From an uncultured Prevotellaceae bacterium (GTDB taxonomy: Bacteria; Bacteroidota; Bacteroidia; Bacteroidales; Bacteroidaceae), in NCBI GenBank assembly GCA_902780025.1, contig CACZDV010000021.1, positions 1 through 50,238 on the forward strand: DNA of 50,238 nucleotides, written 5' to 3'. Under the pieces are notes generated by a model. The model saw only the letters and a program-made list of their open reading frames with translations, searched no databases and was not told where the DNA came from. Within the stretch, counting starts at the first letter, position 1; the number at the start of each line of letters is the position of its first letter. Shown here piece by piece: positions 33,833 to 42,655 of the stretch. Position numbers and translations under genes: made by a program.

Positions 33833-33840
33833 CAAAGATA
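33833..33840 (-). promoter_or_regulatory. -7 box of the GH2/GH28-GH43 operon
   Basis: TATCTTTG on the minus strand, 21 bp before the start codon of the beta-glucuronidase. No clear TTG lies at the -33 distance, which fits a promoter that needs an activator. Confidence 0.6.
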
Positions 33841-33895
33841 CTAAGAATCATTCAGCTAAACGAATCTTTTGGGAAATTTAACAGCTGATGATTCA

Positions 33896-35341
33896 TTATT
33901 CCCAACACTCCAATTCATCTGCTATATCCGGCATGTCATTTCGGTGAAACTGGGGATCGCGGATTCCTTGTCGTTTTTGCAACCGATAGTCGTCGAGTAG
34001 GCGGAAGGCGTACTTGCCCAAGGCGATGATGGCCACAAGGTTGCAAACTGTGAGCAGGGCCATGCAGAAATCGACCATATTCCACGCCATATCGAGGGTG
34101 ACCAAGGCACCCAGCATCACCATCACGCCACCAGAGAAAATGCGGTAGACGGTTATCACGCTGCGACTCTTCGTCATGAAGCGGATGTTGGCCTCGCCGT
34201 AGTAGTAGTTGGCAATGATGCTGGAGAAGGCGAATAGGAAAATGGCGACGGCTATGAAGACAGGACCAGCGGTTCCTATATTCGACTGGAGGGCCGACTG
34301 CGTCAGATTGATACCATTGAGCTCAGGCGACTCATAGAGGCCGCTGAGGAGGATGATGAAGGCCGTGCAGGAGCAAACGAGCAGCGTATCAGTGAAGACA
34401 CCAAGTGCCTGGATGAGCCCCTGCTTCACGGGATGGGTGACATCGGCCGTAGAAGCAGCGTTGGGCGCACTACCCTCGCCCGCCTCATTAGAGAAGAGTC
34501 CGCGTTTGATGCCGTTCATCATAGCAGCACCAATGCCGCCTCCCACCACCTGCGAGAATCCGAAGGCATCCTCGACGATGACCTTTAAAACATGAGGCAC
34601 AGCAGTGATGTTCATCACGACAATGTAGACAGCCAGGAAGAAGTAGCCAATGGCCATCAGCGGGACGAGAAAGGCACTGACACTGGCTACGCGGTGAATG
34701 CCCCCGAAGACAACAATGAGAGCCAACACAGCGATGACGGCACCAACAGCAACAGGCGACAAACCAAAGGCCTGACTCATGGCTCCACAGATGGTGTTGG
34801 CCTGTGTCGTGTTGTTGGCCAGTCCGAAGGTAAGGGTGATGAGGATGGCGAAGAGGACGGACATCCATCGGCCACTGTTGCGCAGGGGTTTCCACGAACA
34901 GTAGCGCATACCCTTGCTGATATAATAGGCAGGACCACCAATAAAGTAATCACCGGCGTGTTGCTTGAAGAGCTGGCCGAGGGTGGACTCCACAAAAGCG
35001 GTAGCGCCCCCGACAAGTGCCATCACCCACATCCAGAAGACGGCACCAGGACCTCCGACGGCAATAGCTGTAGCCACACCCGCTAAGTTACCTGTGCCCA
35101 CACGTGAGGCTACGGAAACGGCGAAAGCCTGGAACGAGGAGATGTGCTTCTTGGTCGACGACTGCCGACTGCCTGAGACTGACGATACAGAGGCATCAGT
35201 GAGCAGGCGTACCATCTCGCCAAGCATACGGAACTGAACGAAGCGCATGCGCCATGTGAACCAAAGTCCGCAGCAGACGAGGACCACCATAATGACATAG
35301 GTCCACAGGATGTCATTGATTTGAGTTAATATGTCGTTCAT
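33896..35341 (-). CDS. Sodium:alanine/glycine symporter (AGCS family)
   Basis: 481 residues with about ten to eleven membrane helices, the normal size. Family signatures seen are the loop SSFQAFAVSVASRVGTGNLAGVATA (split here: GTGNLAGVA near 80-90), the GPGAVFWMWV segment and EAGEGSAPNAAS (near 290), which carry the sodium and substrate sites. It imports alanine or glycine with Na+ across the inner membrane. The start overlaps the HEAT-like gene by 4 bp. Together with dipeptidyl peptidase III upstream it fits peptide and amino-acid use. Confidence 0.92.
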   Translation of the reverse strand: MNDILTQINDILWTYVIMVVLVCCGLWFTWRMRFVQFRMLGEMVRLLTDASVSSVSGSRQSSTKKHISSFQAFAVSVASRVGTGNLAGVATAIAVGGPGAVFWMWVMALVGGATAFVESTLGQLFKQHAGDYFIGGPAYYISKGMRYCSWKPLRNSGRWMSVLFAILITLTFGLANNTTQANTICGAMSQAFGLSPVAVGAVIAVLALIVVFGGIHRVASVSAFLVPLMAIGYFFLAVYIVVMNITAVPHVLKVIVEDAFGFSQVVGGGIGAAMMNGIKRGLFSNEAGEGSAPNAASTADVTHPVKQGLIQALGVFTDTLLVCSCTAFIILLSGLYESPELNGINLTQSALQSNIGTAGPVFIAVAIFLFAFSSIIANYYYGEANIRFMTKSRSVITVYRIFSGGVMVMLGALVTLDMAWNMVDFCMALLTVCNLVAIIALGKYAFRLLDDYRLQKRQGIRDPQFHRNDMPDIADELECWE

Positions 35342-35931
35342 ATGCGTCGAAGGATACTTTCAGCCAAACGTTCGTAGACTAATCCGAGATCGGCAAAGCG
35401 GTTGAGGCAATTGAGGGCAGCCTTGCGAACAGTGACGTTAGATGATTGAAGTGCTACATGAGCCTGGTCAAGAAACTCGTTGATGCCACGCTCGTTAGGT
35501 TCCTGCCTGTTCATGAAGATACGGCTCAATACATGGAAGCCACAGAGCTGGTAGAGTTCCTTGTCGGAGGCTATCCACTCGAAGGCCTTCATGGGGGCAT
35601 AGGGCAGGTACTGGTAGAGGTTCATCGAGGCCTGTTCGGCTATCTCGACGGTCTCCGTCTGCTCCATCCAGATGTCGACCACCTCGGGCAGTATGACGTC
35701 AGCCGGCATCACCATCGTAGCCAGAATCTTGCACTCACGCACGTTCTCTTTCCAAAGGGCGATGGCAAGGTCGTAGTTTTTGCCGATTTCATCGGCCTTC
35801 TCACGCAGTCGAGGCAGTATGACGCCCCAGTTGAGGTGGTAGTCAACGCCTTTGTCGCGCATGGACTGAGCGACGGCACCGTCCATCATCTGGCGGAACG
35901 ACTGCTTGATTTCCTTGATTCTATCGTTCAT
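35338..35931 (-). CDS. HEAT-like helical protein, AlkD-type DNA alkylation repair family
   Basis: 197 residues, almost entirely helical. The pattern (GVILPRLREKADEIGKNYDLAIALW, split by turns; then ILATMVMP and a terminal HEAT-like repeat with VRKAALNCLNRF) matches the short Bacteroidetes members annotated as DNA alkylation repair proteins. They lack part of the full AlkD fold, so a glycosylase activity is not assured. Both ends overlap neighbours by 4 bp (ATGA), which means tight co-translation with dipeptidyl peptidase III and the symporter. Confidence 0.6.
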   Translation of the reverse strand: MNDRIKEIKQSFRQMMDGAVAQSMRDKGVDYHLNWGVILPRLREKADEIGKNYDLAIALWKENVRECKILATMVMPADVILPEVVDIWMEQTETVEIAEQASMNLYQYLPYAPMKAFEWIASDKELYQLCGFHVLSRIFMNRQEPNERGINEFLDQAHVALQSSNVTVRKAALNCLNRFADLGLVYERLAESILRRI

Positions 35932-37874
35932 ATTAGTGTGGCGTATTCAGAGCTGTAGCGCAACATTTGGTGGGCATAGCTCTCAGCATAGTTTAGTTGG
36001 ATGTCGATGATATTACCGTTAGCATCCTTCACGGGCATCATCTGCGGATTAATAAAACCCTTGTAGGGTGCTAAGTTCAGGCGTTTGTAGCGCGCTAAGA
36101 CCTCAGCGTGGAGGTCGGCATCTACCTTTACAGCGTAGCGTTCTACCAAGTCGCGGGCAGCCTCGTAGTCGCCCTCGCTCTTGATGCGCTGCACCTCAGC
36201 CAGCAGCTTCGCGAAAAGCTTTCGCAATCCATCGTAATCGCTTATCTGTAAGTAGGTTTTACCGTCACGCTTAACTAACTTTACAATATCACTTTGGGCT
36301 GCGCACCAATGGGCGATGAGGGCACGATTACGCATGTGAGCCTCCTCAATCTGGTTGCCTGGCGTGATGCGGATGAGCTGCGTCATCAGACCGTTCATCA
36401 TATAGGTGTAGTACTGCGACTTGTAGGCTTCGCCGTCAGGTACCAAGCCCAGTTCCACCAGCTTGGGGTCGGCAATGTAATAAAGGCCGAAGAGGTCGGC
36501 ACGGGCTTCTTCGATGGTATTGCCGTAGGCCTTCAGCGCATCAGGATCGACGCCAGGCAGCAACTGTCCGCTACCGTGTCCCAAGCACTCGTGGAGGTCG
36601 GTATGGAGGTCGTCGCAGACGTCGCCATACTTCTCAATCAGCGCCAGCGTGTCGGCATCGATGACGAACTCTTTCTTGAAGCCGCTGCCGTGGGCCGCCT
36701 TGTTATAGGCGTCTGTGATATTCGAGATGGTGATGCTCTTCGAGCCGTACTGGGCACGTATCCAGTCGGCATTGGGCAGGTTGATGCCAATGGCCGTCGA
36801 AGGATACTCCTCGCCACCAAGCATGGCCGCGCAGATGACGTTGGCTGAGACGCCCTTGACAACGGGCTTGCGGAAACGTGGATCAACAGGCGAGTGGTCC
36901 TCAAACCACTGGGCGTTCTGGGCAATGGTGCGGGTGCGATGGGTTGCCTCCTCGTCGATGTATTCGACAAGCGACTCCCACGAGCCTTTCAGTCCTAAGG
37001 GGTCACCATAAACCTCGATGAAACCGTTGATAAAGTCAACTCTGCCCTCCAGGCATTGCAGCCACAGGATGCTGTATTCGTCGAACAGGCGCAGGTCGCC
37101 CGTCTCGTAGTACGCAATCAGTTTGTCGATGACCTGTCGCTGACGGTCGTTCTCAGCCACTTCAGTCGCCTTGCGAAGCCAATAGACGATATGGCGTATG
37201 GCGTTTCCATAGCGTCCGTTGCTACACCAGACCTCCTCCGTCAGCTGTCCGTCGTGCTTCACCAGCGTCGTATTCAGGCCGTAGGAGGGCGGCTGCTGGT
37301 CGTCGGCATTCTTCTTGCCATTATAATATTCCTCAGCCTCGGCCTGCGTCACACCGTCATAAAAGTTGCAGGCAGAGGTCAGCAGCAGGTCTTCGCCGTC
37401 GGCCTTGTTCACGCGTTTGGGCAGCACCGTGGGGTCGAAGATGACTGGAAACAGCTCGTCGCAGAGTCCGTCAACGGTCTGCCCGCTGTCCAAAGGCAGC
37501 CGACGGGCATCCACCTGATGCAACGCCCAGCGCAGATATTCCTCGTTGAAATCGGGTATAAACTTCTCTGTGCCATAGTGGTGATAGATGCCGTTTGAGA
37601 ACCAAAGGCGCTTCAGGTAAAGCTCTAAGGCACGGAATCCGTCAGTCTCGTGGTCGATGCGCAGATCGGTATAGGCCGTCTCCAACATCTTGCGGATGCG
37701 GAGGTTATAACGCCCGTACTGGTCGAACGTAATGTCACGTCCGAACAGTGCTGCTTTCGATAAATAGTAAATTAGACGTTTTTGTTGTAATGATAGTTGT
37801 TCGAATCCCGTCAATTGATAACGAAGCATCTGCAAATCCGCAAAACGTTCGTCTGTATAGCAAAAGTTACTCAT
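35928..37874 (-). CDS. Dipeptidyl peptidase III (M49)
   Basis: 648 residues from ATG 37874 (MSNFCYTDERF). Zinc peptidase that releases dipeptides from the N-terminus of oligopeptides. The M49 signature is HECLGH (about 427-432), a HEXXGH form with a six-residue motif as in bacterial enzymes, with the third ligand in EEARAD (about 454-459). No signal peptide is seen, so a cytosolic enzyme is expected. It is preceded at 23 bp by a small AraC-type regulator gene. Confidence 0.92.
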   Translation of the reverse strand: MSNFCYTDERFADLQMLRYQLTGFEQLSLQQKRLIYYLSKAALFGRDITFDQYGRYNLRIRKMLETAYTDLRIDHETDGFRALELYLKRLWFSNGIYHHYGTEKFIPDFNEEYLRWALHQVDARRLPLDSGQTVDGLCDELFPVIFDPTVLPKRVNKADGEDLLLTSACNFYDGVTQAEAEEYYNGKKNADDQQPPSYGLNTTLVKHDGQLTEEVWCSNGRYGNAIRHIVYWLRKATEVAENDRQRQVIDKLIAYYETGDLRLFDEYSILWLQCLEGRVDFINGFIEVYGDPLGLKGSWESLVEYIDEEATHRTRTIAQNAQWFEDHSPVDPRFRKPVVKGVSANVICAAMLGGEEYPSTAIGINLPNADWIRAQYGSKSITISNITDAYNKAAHGSGFKKEFVIDADTLALIEKYGDVCDDLHTDLHECLGHGSGQLLPGVDPDALKAYGNTIEEARADLFGLYYIADPKLVELGLVPDGEAYKSQYYTYMMNGLMTQLIRITPGNQIEEAHMRNRALIAHWCAAQSDIVKLVKRDGKTYLQISDYDGLRKLFAKLLAEVQRIKSEGDYEAARDLVERYAVKVDADLHAEVLARYKRLNLAPYKGFINPQMMPVKDANGNIIDIQLNYAESYAHQMLRYSSEYATLI

Positions 37875-37897
37875 CCACAAAAAAACTGTCGTCCGTT

Positions 37898-38356
37898 TTA
37901 TTTCTTCTTTTTCTTTTGAACCTTCTGAACCAGCTGCGGATGCTGCTGAAGGTGCTGAACACGATATTCACGCGGTGTCATTCCCATAATCTTGTAGAAC
38001 GATGCGTAGAACGACTGCCTGTTGGCAAAGCCAACCATGTCGCTTACTTCCTCCATCCTCAACTTTTGATAACGCTTGTCGACCAGAATGGACATAGCCT
38101 CTTCGATTCGGTATTTGTTAATGAACGAGGCATAGTTCATGTGGAAGCGGACATTAACAACGGCGGACACATAGCGGGTATTCGTACCCAGATCTTCAGC
38201 CAGCTTCTTGGCAGAATAGTCCTTGTCTTTATACTTCTTCTGCATGACGATGATATTCAGGATTTTCTCCTTCATCTCATCCATCAAGTCGGGGCTCACC
38301 AGGCTTCTATAGACGGCCTCCTTCTCCTTTTTTTCTGTTAAATTATACTTTGCCAT
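37898..38356 (-). CDS. Small AraC-type transcriptional regulator
   Basis: 152 residues from the ATG at 38356 (MAKYNLTEKK); the longer frame would run across the promoter. Residues about 50-135 hold two helix-turn-helix motifs of AraC type: YSAKKLAEDLGTNTRYVSAV and MEEVSDMVGFANRQSFYASF, the second ending in the usual GMTPREYR. There is no sensor domain; only a short N-terminal helix precedes it. The C-terminus is a run of lysines. It is the first gene of the unit with dipeptidyl peptidase III and so may control it. Confidence 0.85.
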   Translation of the reverse strand: MAKYNLTEKKEKEAVYRSLVSPDLMDEMKEKILNIIVMQKKYKDKDYSAKKLAEDLGTNTRYVSAVVNVRFHMNYASFINKYRIEEAMSILVDKRYQKLRMEEVSDMVGFANRQSFYASFYKIMGMTPREYRVQHLQQHPQLVQKVQKKKKK

Positions 38357-38391
38357 ACTTTTCAAGATTGATAATGGTATAGTTTTCCGTG

Positions 38392-38423
38392 CAAATATAA
38401 GCATTTTTCACAATATTTCCAAA
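38392..38423 (-). promoter_or_regulatory. Promoter of the AraC-type gene operon
   Basis: TTTG (38423-38420), 20 bp, TATATTTG (38399-38392) on the minus strand. Confidence 0.7.
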
Positions 38424-38452
38424 TAAAAACAAAGTTTTTTCCAAAAAAGTTG

Positions 38453-38460
38453 TAATTTTG
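38453..38460 (+). promoter_or_regulatory. -7 box of recQ
   Basis: TAATTTTG on the plus strand, 21 bp before the recQ ATG; no good -33 element. Confidence 0.5.
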
Positions 38461-38481
38461 TCGGAGAAATCTACAATTGGA

Positions 38482-40308
38482 ATGGAAATTAATGTTCTTT
38501 TGAGAAAATATTTTGGATATGATTCGTTTCGACCGAACCAGAAGGAAATCATTCAAAACGTCATATCCGGAAATGACACGCTGGTACTGATGCCTACCGG
38601 TGGGGGTAAAAGTATCTGTTACCAAATCCCGGCTTTGGCGATGGAAGGAACGGCCATCATCGTGTCTCCTCTTATCAGTCTGATGAAAGATCAGGTGGAA
38701 ACTTTGAAAGCCAATGGTATAGAAGCGGCAGCACTAAATAGTGAAAACAATTCAGAGGCTGATACCCTCATCCGACGTAAATGTATAGCTGGTGACATGA
38801 AACTGCTATACATATCACCTGAAAAGTTATTGACAGAAATTCCATATTTGCTCAGCCATATCCATCTATCGCTGTTTGCTATTGATGAAGCCCACTGCAT
38901 CAGCCATTGGGGACATGATTTCAGACCTGAATACACTCAGTTAGGCCTTCTTCGTGAGCGTTTCCCACAGATTCCTATTATGGCATTGACAGCCACAGCC
39001 GATCGAATCACCCGGCACGACATTATCACCCAACTTCATTTACAGAATGTTCGCGAATTCATTTCAAGCTTTGACCGTCCCAACCTTAGTCTAAGTGTTA
39101 AACGCAACTTCCAGGCTAAAGAGAAGACGAACTTCATTTTGAACTTCATCAAGGCCCGTCCTTACGATGCAGGCATCATCTACTGTCTCAGCAGGAAAAC
39201 TACAGAGAAAGTTGCTACCACCTTAAGGGCTAAAGGGATAAAAGCAATGCCTTACCACGCCGGATTAACTAATCAGGAACGCAGTCTGGCGCAAGAGCAG
39301 TTCAAGAACGACGAATTGCAGGTGGTGTGTGCTACTATCGCCTTCGGCATGGGCATCGACAAGAGCAACGTGCGCTGGGTCATCCATTATAATATGCCGA
39401 AAAGCATTGAAAGTTTCTACCAGGAGATTGGACGTGCCGGACGTGATGGAGCACCAGCCGACACCGTGCTGTTCTACTCGATGGCCGACATCATCCAATT
39501 GACGGAGTTTGCAAAATCAAGCGGCCAACAAGAGGTGAATATGGACAAGCTGAAGCAGATGCAACAATACGCCGAATCGAATGTTTGCAGACGCAGGATT
39601 CTTTTGAATTATTTTAACGAACAGATGGACCATAACTGTGACAACTGCGATGTCTGCCAGAACCCGCCCCAACGGTTCGACGGCACTCGCTACGTCCAGA
39701 TGGCGCTTAGTGCCATGAAGCGTACAGAAGAACAGGCGCGTCTGTCGACCATTGTCGAGATACTGAGAGGCATGAATTCATCGACAGTCACCAAGAAGGA
39801 GTACAACAAGCTGAAGACCTTTGGCGTAGGACGCGAAGTCAGCGTACAGGACTGGAACGACTACCTGCTGCAGATGATGCAGATGGGTTTTTTCGACATT
39901 GTCTATAATGAAGGACGTCGCGCCCAGGTCACCCCACAGGGCGAAGATGTGCTGTTTGGTCGAAGGACAGCCGAACTATGCGTCATTGACCGCAGCATAA
40001 AGGAAGAGTCCAAGCAACGTAAGCCACGCCTTACGCTGGAAATACCCACCATCACCATCCCAGGTCTTCCCCCTACCATTGGCATTGAAGACCCAAAACT
40101 GTTTGAAGCCTTGCGTCAATTACGACGCCTTTGTGCGGAGGAAGAAGGATTTCCGCCGTATATTGTGTTCAGCGATAAGGTGCTACATACCCTTGCTACC
40201 CAGAAACCAACTACCATCGAACAATTCGGCTTCATCCCAGGTGTCGGTGAGCATAAACGTCAGAAATACGGCAAGAGATTTGTCGAACTGATACAAAAAT
40301 TCGTATAA
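38482..40308 (+). CDS. recQ: ATP-dependent DNA helicase RecQ
   Basis: 608 residues from the ATG at 38482, the length of the E. coli enzyme; an upstream TTG at 38458 lies in the -7 box. Superfamily 2 helicase core with Walker A MPTGGGKS (about 37-45), DEAH (near 134-137) and the aromatic-rich loop WGHDFRPEY, a zinc site with four Cys (about 369-392, CRRR...HNCDNCDVC), a winged helix, and an HRDC domain (about 537-606). It unwinds recombination and replication intermediates 3' to 5'. Divergent from the regulator gene. Confidence 0.95.
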   Translation: MEINVLLRKYFGYDSFRPNQKEIIQNVISGNDTLVLMPTGGGKSICYQIPALAMEGTAIIVSPLISLMKDQVETLKANGIEAAALNSENNSEADTLIRRKCIAGDMKLLYISPEKLLTEIPYLLSHIHLSLFAIDEAHCISHWGHDFRPEYTQLGLLRERFPQIPIMALTATADRITRHDIITQLHLQNVREFISSFDRPNLSLSVKRNFQAKEKTNFILNFIKARPYDAGIIYCLSRKTTEKVATTLRAKGIKAMPYHAGLTNQERSLAQEQFKNDELQVVCATIAFGMGIDKSNVRWVIHYNMPKSIESFYQEIGRAGRDGAPADTVLFYSMADIIQLTEFAKSSGQQEVNMDKLKQMQQYAESNVCRRRILLNYFNEQMDHNCDNCDVCQNPPQRFDGTRYVQMALSAMKRTEEQARLSTIVEILRGMNSSTVTKKEYNKLKTFGVGREVSVQDWNDYLLQMMQMGFFDIVYNEGRRAQVTPQGEDVLFGRRTAELCVIDRSIKEESKQRKPRLTLEIPTITIPGLPPTIGIEDPKLFEALRQLRRLCAEEEGFPPYIVFSDKVLHTLATQKPTTIEQFGFIPGVGEHKRQKYGKRFVELIQKFV

Positions 40309-40377
40309 TCAAATCAAAAAGCCACCTATTTAATAAATAAAAGCAGCAAAAATGCCACGCGTATCATATTTTTTTAG

Positions 40378-40385
40378 TACCTTTG
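40378..40385 (+). promoter_or_regulatory. -7 box of the purU-his unit
   Basis: TACCTTTG, 33 bp before the purU ATG. The 110-bp gap between recQ and purU holds nothing else recognisable. Confidence 0.6.
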
Positions 40386-40418
40386 CCCCGCAAAAAACGT
40401 AAAAAGCAAAGAAACTAA

Positions 40419-41282
40419 ATGAAACAAACAGCAATTCTGCTTCTCCATTGCCCTGACCAACAGGGTATTATCACAGAAGTGACGAAGTTTATTACTGACA
40501 ATAAGGGTAACATCGTCTACCTTGACCAATATGTAGACAAGCTCGACGGCATGTTCTTTATGCGCATTGAGTGGGAACTGGAGGGTTTCCTGATTCCCCG
40601 CGACAAGATCTACGAATACATCACGACGCTCTACGCCCAGCGCTATAAGATGAAGTTCAGCCTGTACTACAGCGACAAGAAGCCACGCATGGCTATCTTC
40701 GTCTCGAAGATGAGCCACTGTCTCTACGACCTGCTGGCCCGCTGGAAGGCTGGCGAGTTTGCCTGTGAGATTCCGTGTATCGTCTCCAACCACGAAGACC
40801 TGCGCTATGTAGCCGACCAGTTCGGCATCCCCTACTACGTGTGGAGCATCAAGAAGGACCACTCGAACAAGGCCGAGGTGGAAAAGGCCGAGATGGAACT
40901 GCTGAAGAAGGAGGATATCTCGTTCATCGTCCTGGCCCGCTACATGCAGATTATCTCTGACGACATGATAGCCGCCTATCCGCACCATATCATCAACATC
41001 CACCACTCGTTCCTGCCCGCCTTCGTGGGTGCCAAGCCCTATCATCAGGCCTGGGAGCGTGGCGTGAAGATTATCGGAGCCACGAGCCATTACGTGACGG
41101 CCGAGCTGGACGCAGGGCCCATCATTGAGCAGGACGTGACACGCATCACCCATAAGGACACCCCCGAGAGTCTGGTGCTGAAGGGCAAGGACCTGGAGAA
41201 GATAGTGCTGAGCCACGCCGTGCAAAAGCATATTGAGCGTAAGATACTGACATATAAAAATAAGACGATTATTTTTAGTTAA
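40419..41282 (+). CDS. purU: Formyltetrahydrofolate deformylase
   Basis: 287 residues. It hydrolyses 10-formyl-THF to formate and THF, supplying formate for purine synthesis and balancing one-carbon pools. An N-terminal ACT domain (about 5-85: LLHCPDQQGIITEVTKFI, split at the helix) is followed by the formyltransferase fold with the catalytic Asn-His-Asp set: NIHHSFLPAFVGAKPY and SHYVTAELDAGPI. The stop codon leads straight into a heptamer array before hisH. Confidence 0.94.
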   Translation: MKQTAILLLHCPDQQGIITEVTKFITDNKGNIVYLDQYVDKLDGMFFMRIEWELEGFLIPRDKIYEYITTLYAQRYKMKFSLYYSDKKPRMAIFVSKMSHCLYDLLARWKAGEFACEIPCIVSNHEDLRYVADQFGIPYYVWSIKKDHSNKAEVEKAEMELLKKEDISFIVLARYMQIISDDMIAAYPHHIINIHHSFLPAFVGAKPYHQAWERGVKIIGATSHYVTAELDAGPIIEQDVTRITHKDTPESLVLKGKDLEKIVLSHAVQKHIERKILTYKNKTIIFS

Positions 41283-41329
41283 GAGGTAAGAGGTAAGAGG
41301 TAAGAGGTAAGAGGTAAGAATTAAGAGTT
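41281..41329 (+). repeat. Seven heptamers (AAGAGGT type) between purU and hisH
   Basis: Five perfect AAGAGGT units (41281-41315), then AAGAATT and AAGAGTT, ending exactly at the hisH ATG (41330). The first unit overlaps the purU stop. Each unit boundary gives TAAGAGG: a TAA stop plus a purine-rich Shine-Dalgarno-like core. Confidence 0.9.
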
Positions 41330-41917
41330 ATGGAAGTTGCAATCGTAAAATACAACGCAGGAAACATCTACTCGGTGGTCAATGCCCTGAAGCGATTGGG
41401 CATAGAACCGTTGTTGACGGACGATGCCGAGCAACTGCAGCAGGCTGACCGCGTACTGTTTCCTGGACAAGGCGAGGCCCGTGGAGCAATGGAGTACCTG
41501 AAGGTACGCCGGCTGGACGAGGTTATCCGCTCGCTGCGGCAGCCTGTCTTAGGCATCTGCGTAGGCCAGCAACTGTTGTGCCGCCATTCTGAGGAGGGCG
41601 ATGTCGACTGCATCGGCGTGTTCGATGCCGAGGTCAAGCGCTTTCAGCCGCAGCGCCATGAGGACAAGGTGCCGTGCATGGGCTGGAACCAGCTGTACGA
41701 TACCAAGTCGCCGCTGATGGAGGGTATTGAAGGCGGTTACGTGTACTTCGTCCATTCCTATTATGTTCCCCTGTGCCAGGAGACCATCGCAACGGCAGAC
41801 TACATACTGCCCTACTCTGCAGCCATGCACAAGGACAACTTCTACGCCTGCCAGTTCCATCCCGAGAAGAGCGGCAAGGTGGGCGAACAAATCATTAAAA
41901 ACTTCCTTGCAATATGA
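41330..41917 (+). CDS. hisH: Imidazole glycerol phosphate synthase, glutaminase subunit
   Basis: 195 residues. Class I glutamine amidotransferase supplying ammonia to HisF. Nucleophile Cys in GICVGQQLL (near 80; the family usually reads GICLGMQ), with His and Glu of the triad in QFHPEKSG (near 178-180). The start follows the heptamer array; the stop overlaps hisA by 4 bp. Confidence 0.94.
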   Translation: MEVAIVKYNAGNIYSVVNALKRLGIEPLLTDDAEQLQQADRVLFPGQGEARGAMEYLKVRRLDEVIRSLRQPVLGICVGQQLLCRHSEEGDVDCIGVFDAEVKRFQPQRHEDKVPCMGWNQLYDTKSPLMEGIEGGYVYFVHSYYVPLCQETIATADYILPYSAAMHKDNFYACQFHPEKSGKVGEQIIKNFLAI

Positions 41918-42639
41918 TAGAACTGATACCCGCCATAGACATCATCGACGGCCAGTGCGTACGCCTGACCAAGGGCGACTACGACCAGAAGACCGTCTAC
42001 CGCGACTCACCGGCTGAAGTAGCCAAGGAGTTCGAGCAGTTGGGCTTTAAGCGGCTGCATGTCGTCGACCTTGACGGTGCCAAGTCGAAACACATTGTCA
42101 ACAGTCCGGTACTGAGTCGCATCACGACGGAAACCCAGTTGACGGTTGACTTCGGCGGCGGCATCAAGACCGACGAGGATATCGAAAAAGCCTTTGCGGC
42201 AGGAGCCTCGATGGTGACCGTCGGCTCGATAGCCGTCACGCAGCCCGAGCTCTTCATGGGTTGGCTCGCGAAGTACGGTGCCGACCGCATGATATTAGGC
42301 GCCGACGTCCGCAACGGGAAAATCAGCATCAACGGCTGGAAGGAGGACTCCACGGAAGACCTGCTGCCCTTCCTGAAGAAATACATTGAGGCAGGCGTGA
42401 AGACCGTTCTCTGTACGGAGATTTCGAAAGACGGCACCCTGCAAGGTCCGGCCATTGAACTCTACAAGGAAGTGATGGCGGCCTATCCGCAGCTGCACCT
42501 CATTGCCAGCGGCGGTGTGTCATGCATCGATGACATACGGGCACTCGATGCGGCAGGCATCCCCGCCGTCGTCTTCGGCAAAGCCATCTACGAAGGGCGG
42601 ATTGATTTGAAGAAGTTAGGAGAAGTTAGAAGAAGTTAG
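41914..42639 (+). CDS. hisA: ProFAR isomerase
   Basis: 241 residues, normal length. TIM barrel that isomerises the ribosylamino moiety of ProFAR. The N-terminal IPAIDIIDGQCVRL holds the catalytic Asp, GGGIKTDED and ASGGVSCIDD are the phosphate-binding loops, and the second Asp is in GADVRNGKI. It overlaps hisH by 4 bp. Its last codons (KKLGEVRRS) run into the repeated spacer before hisF. Confidence 0.95.
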   Translation: MIELIPAIDIIDGQCVRLTKGDYDQKTVYRDSPAEVAKEFEQLGFKRLHVVDLDGAKSKHIVNSPVLSRITTETQLTVDFGGGIKTDEDIEKAFAAGASMVTVGSIAVTQPELFMGWLAKYGADRMILGADVRNGKISINGWKEDSTEDLLPFLKKYIEAGVKTVLCTEISKDGTLQGPAIELYKEVMAAYPQLHLIASGGVSCIDDIRALDAAGIPAVVFGKAIYEGRIDLKKLGEVRRS

Positions 42640-42655
42640 AAGAAGTTAGGAGAAT
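42612..42655 (+). repeat. Decamer repeats between hisA and hisF
   Basis: Four units of the type AGAAGTTAG(G/A) run from the end of hisA to the hisF ATG (42656). They contain TTAG-GAG and TAGAAG, combining a stop and a Shine-Dalgarno-like core; the hisA stop TAG is one of them. Confidence 0.8.

Noticed and set aside
41281-41329. Riboswitch or attenuator before hisH
   Set aside because: The spacer is wholly tandem heptamers without a hairpin or His-rich leader peptide.
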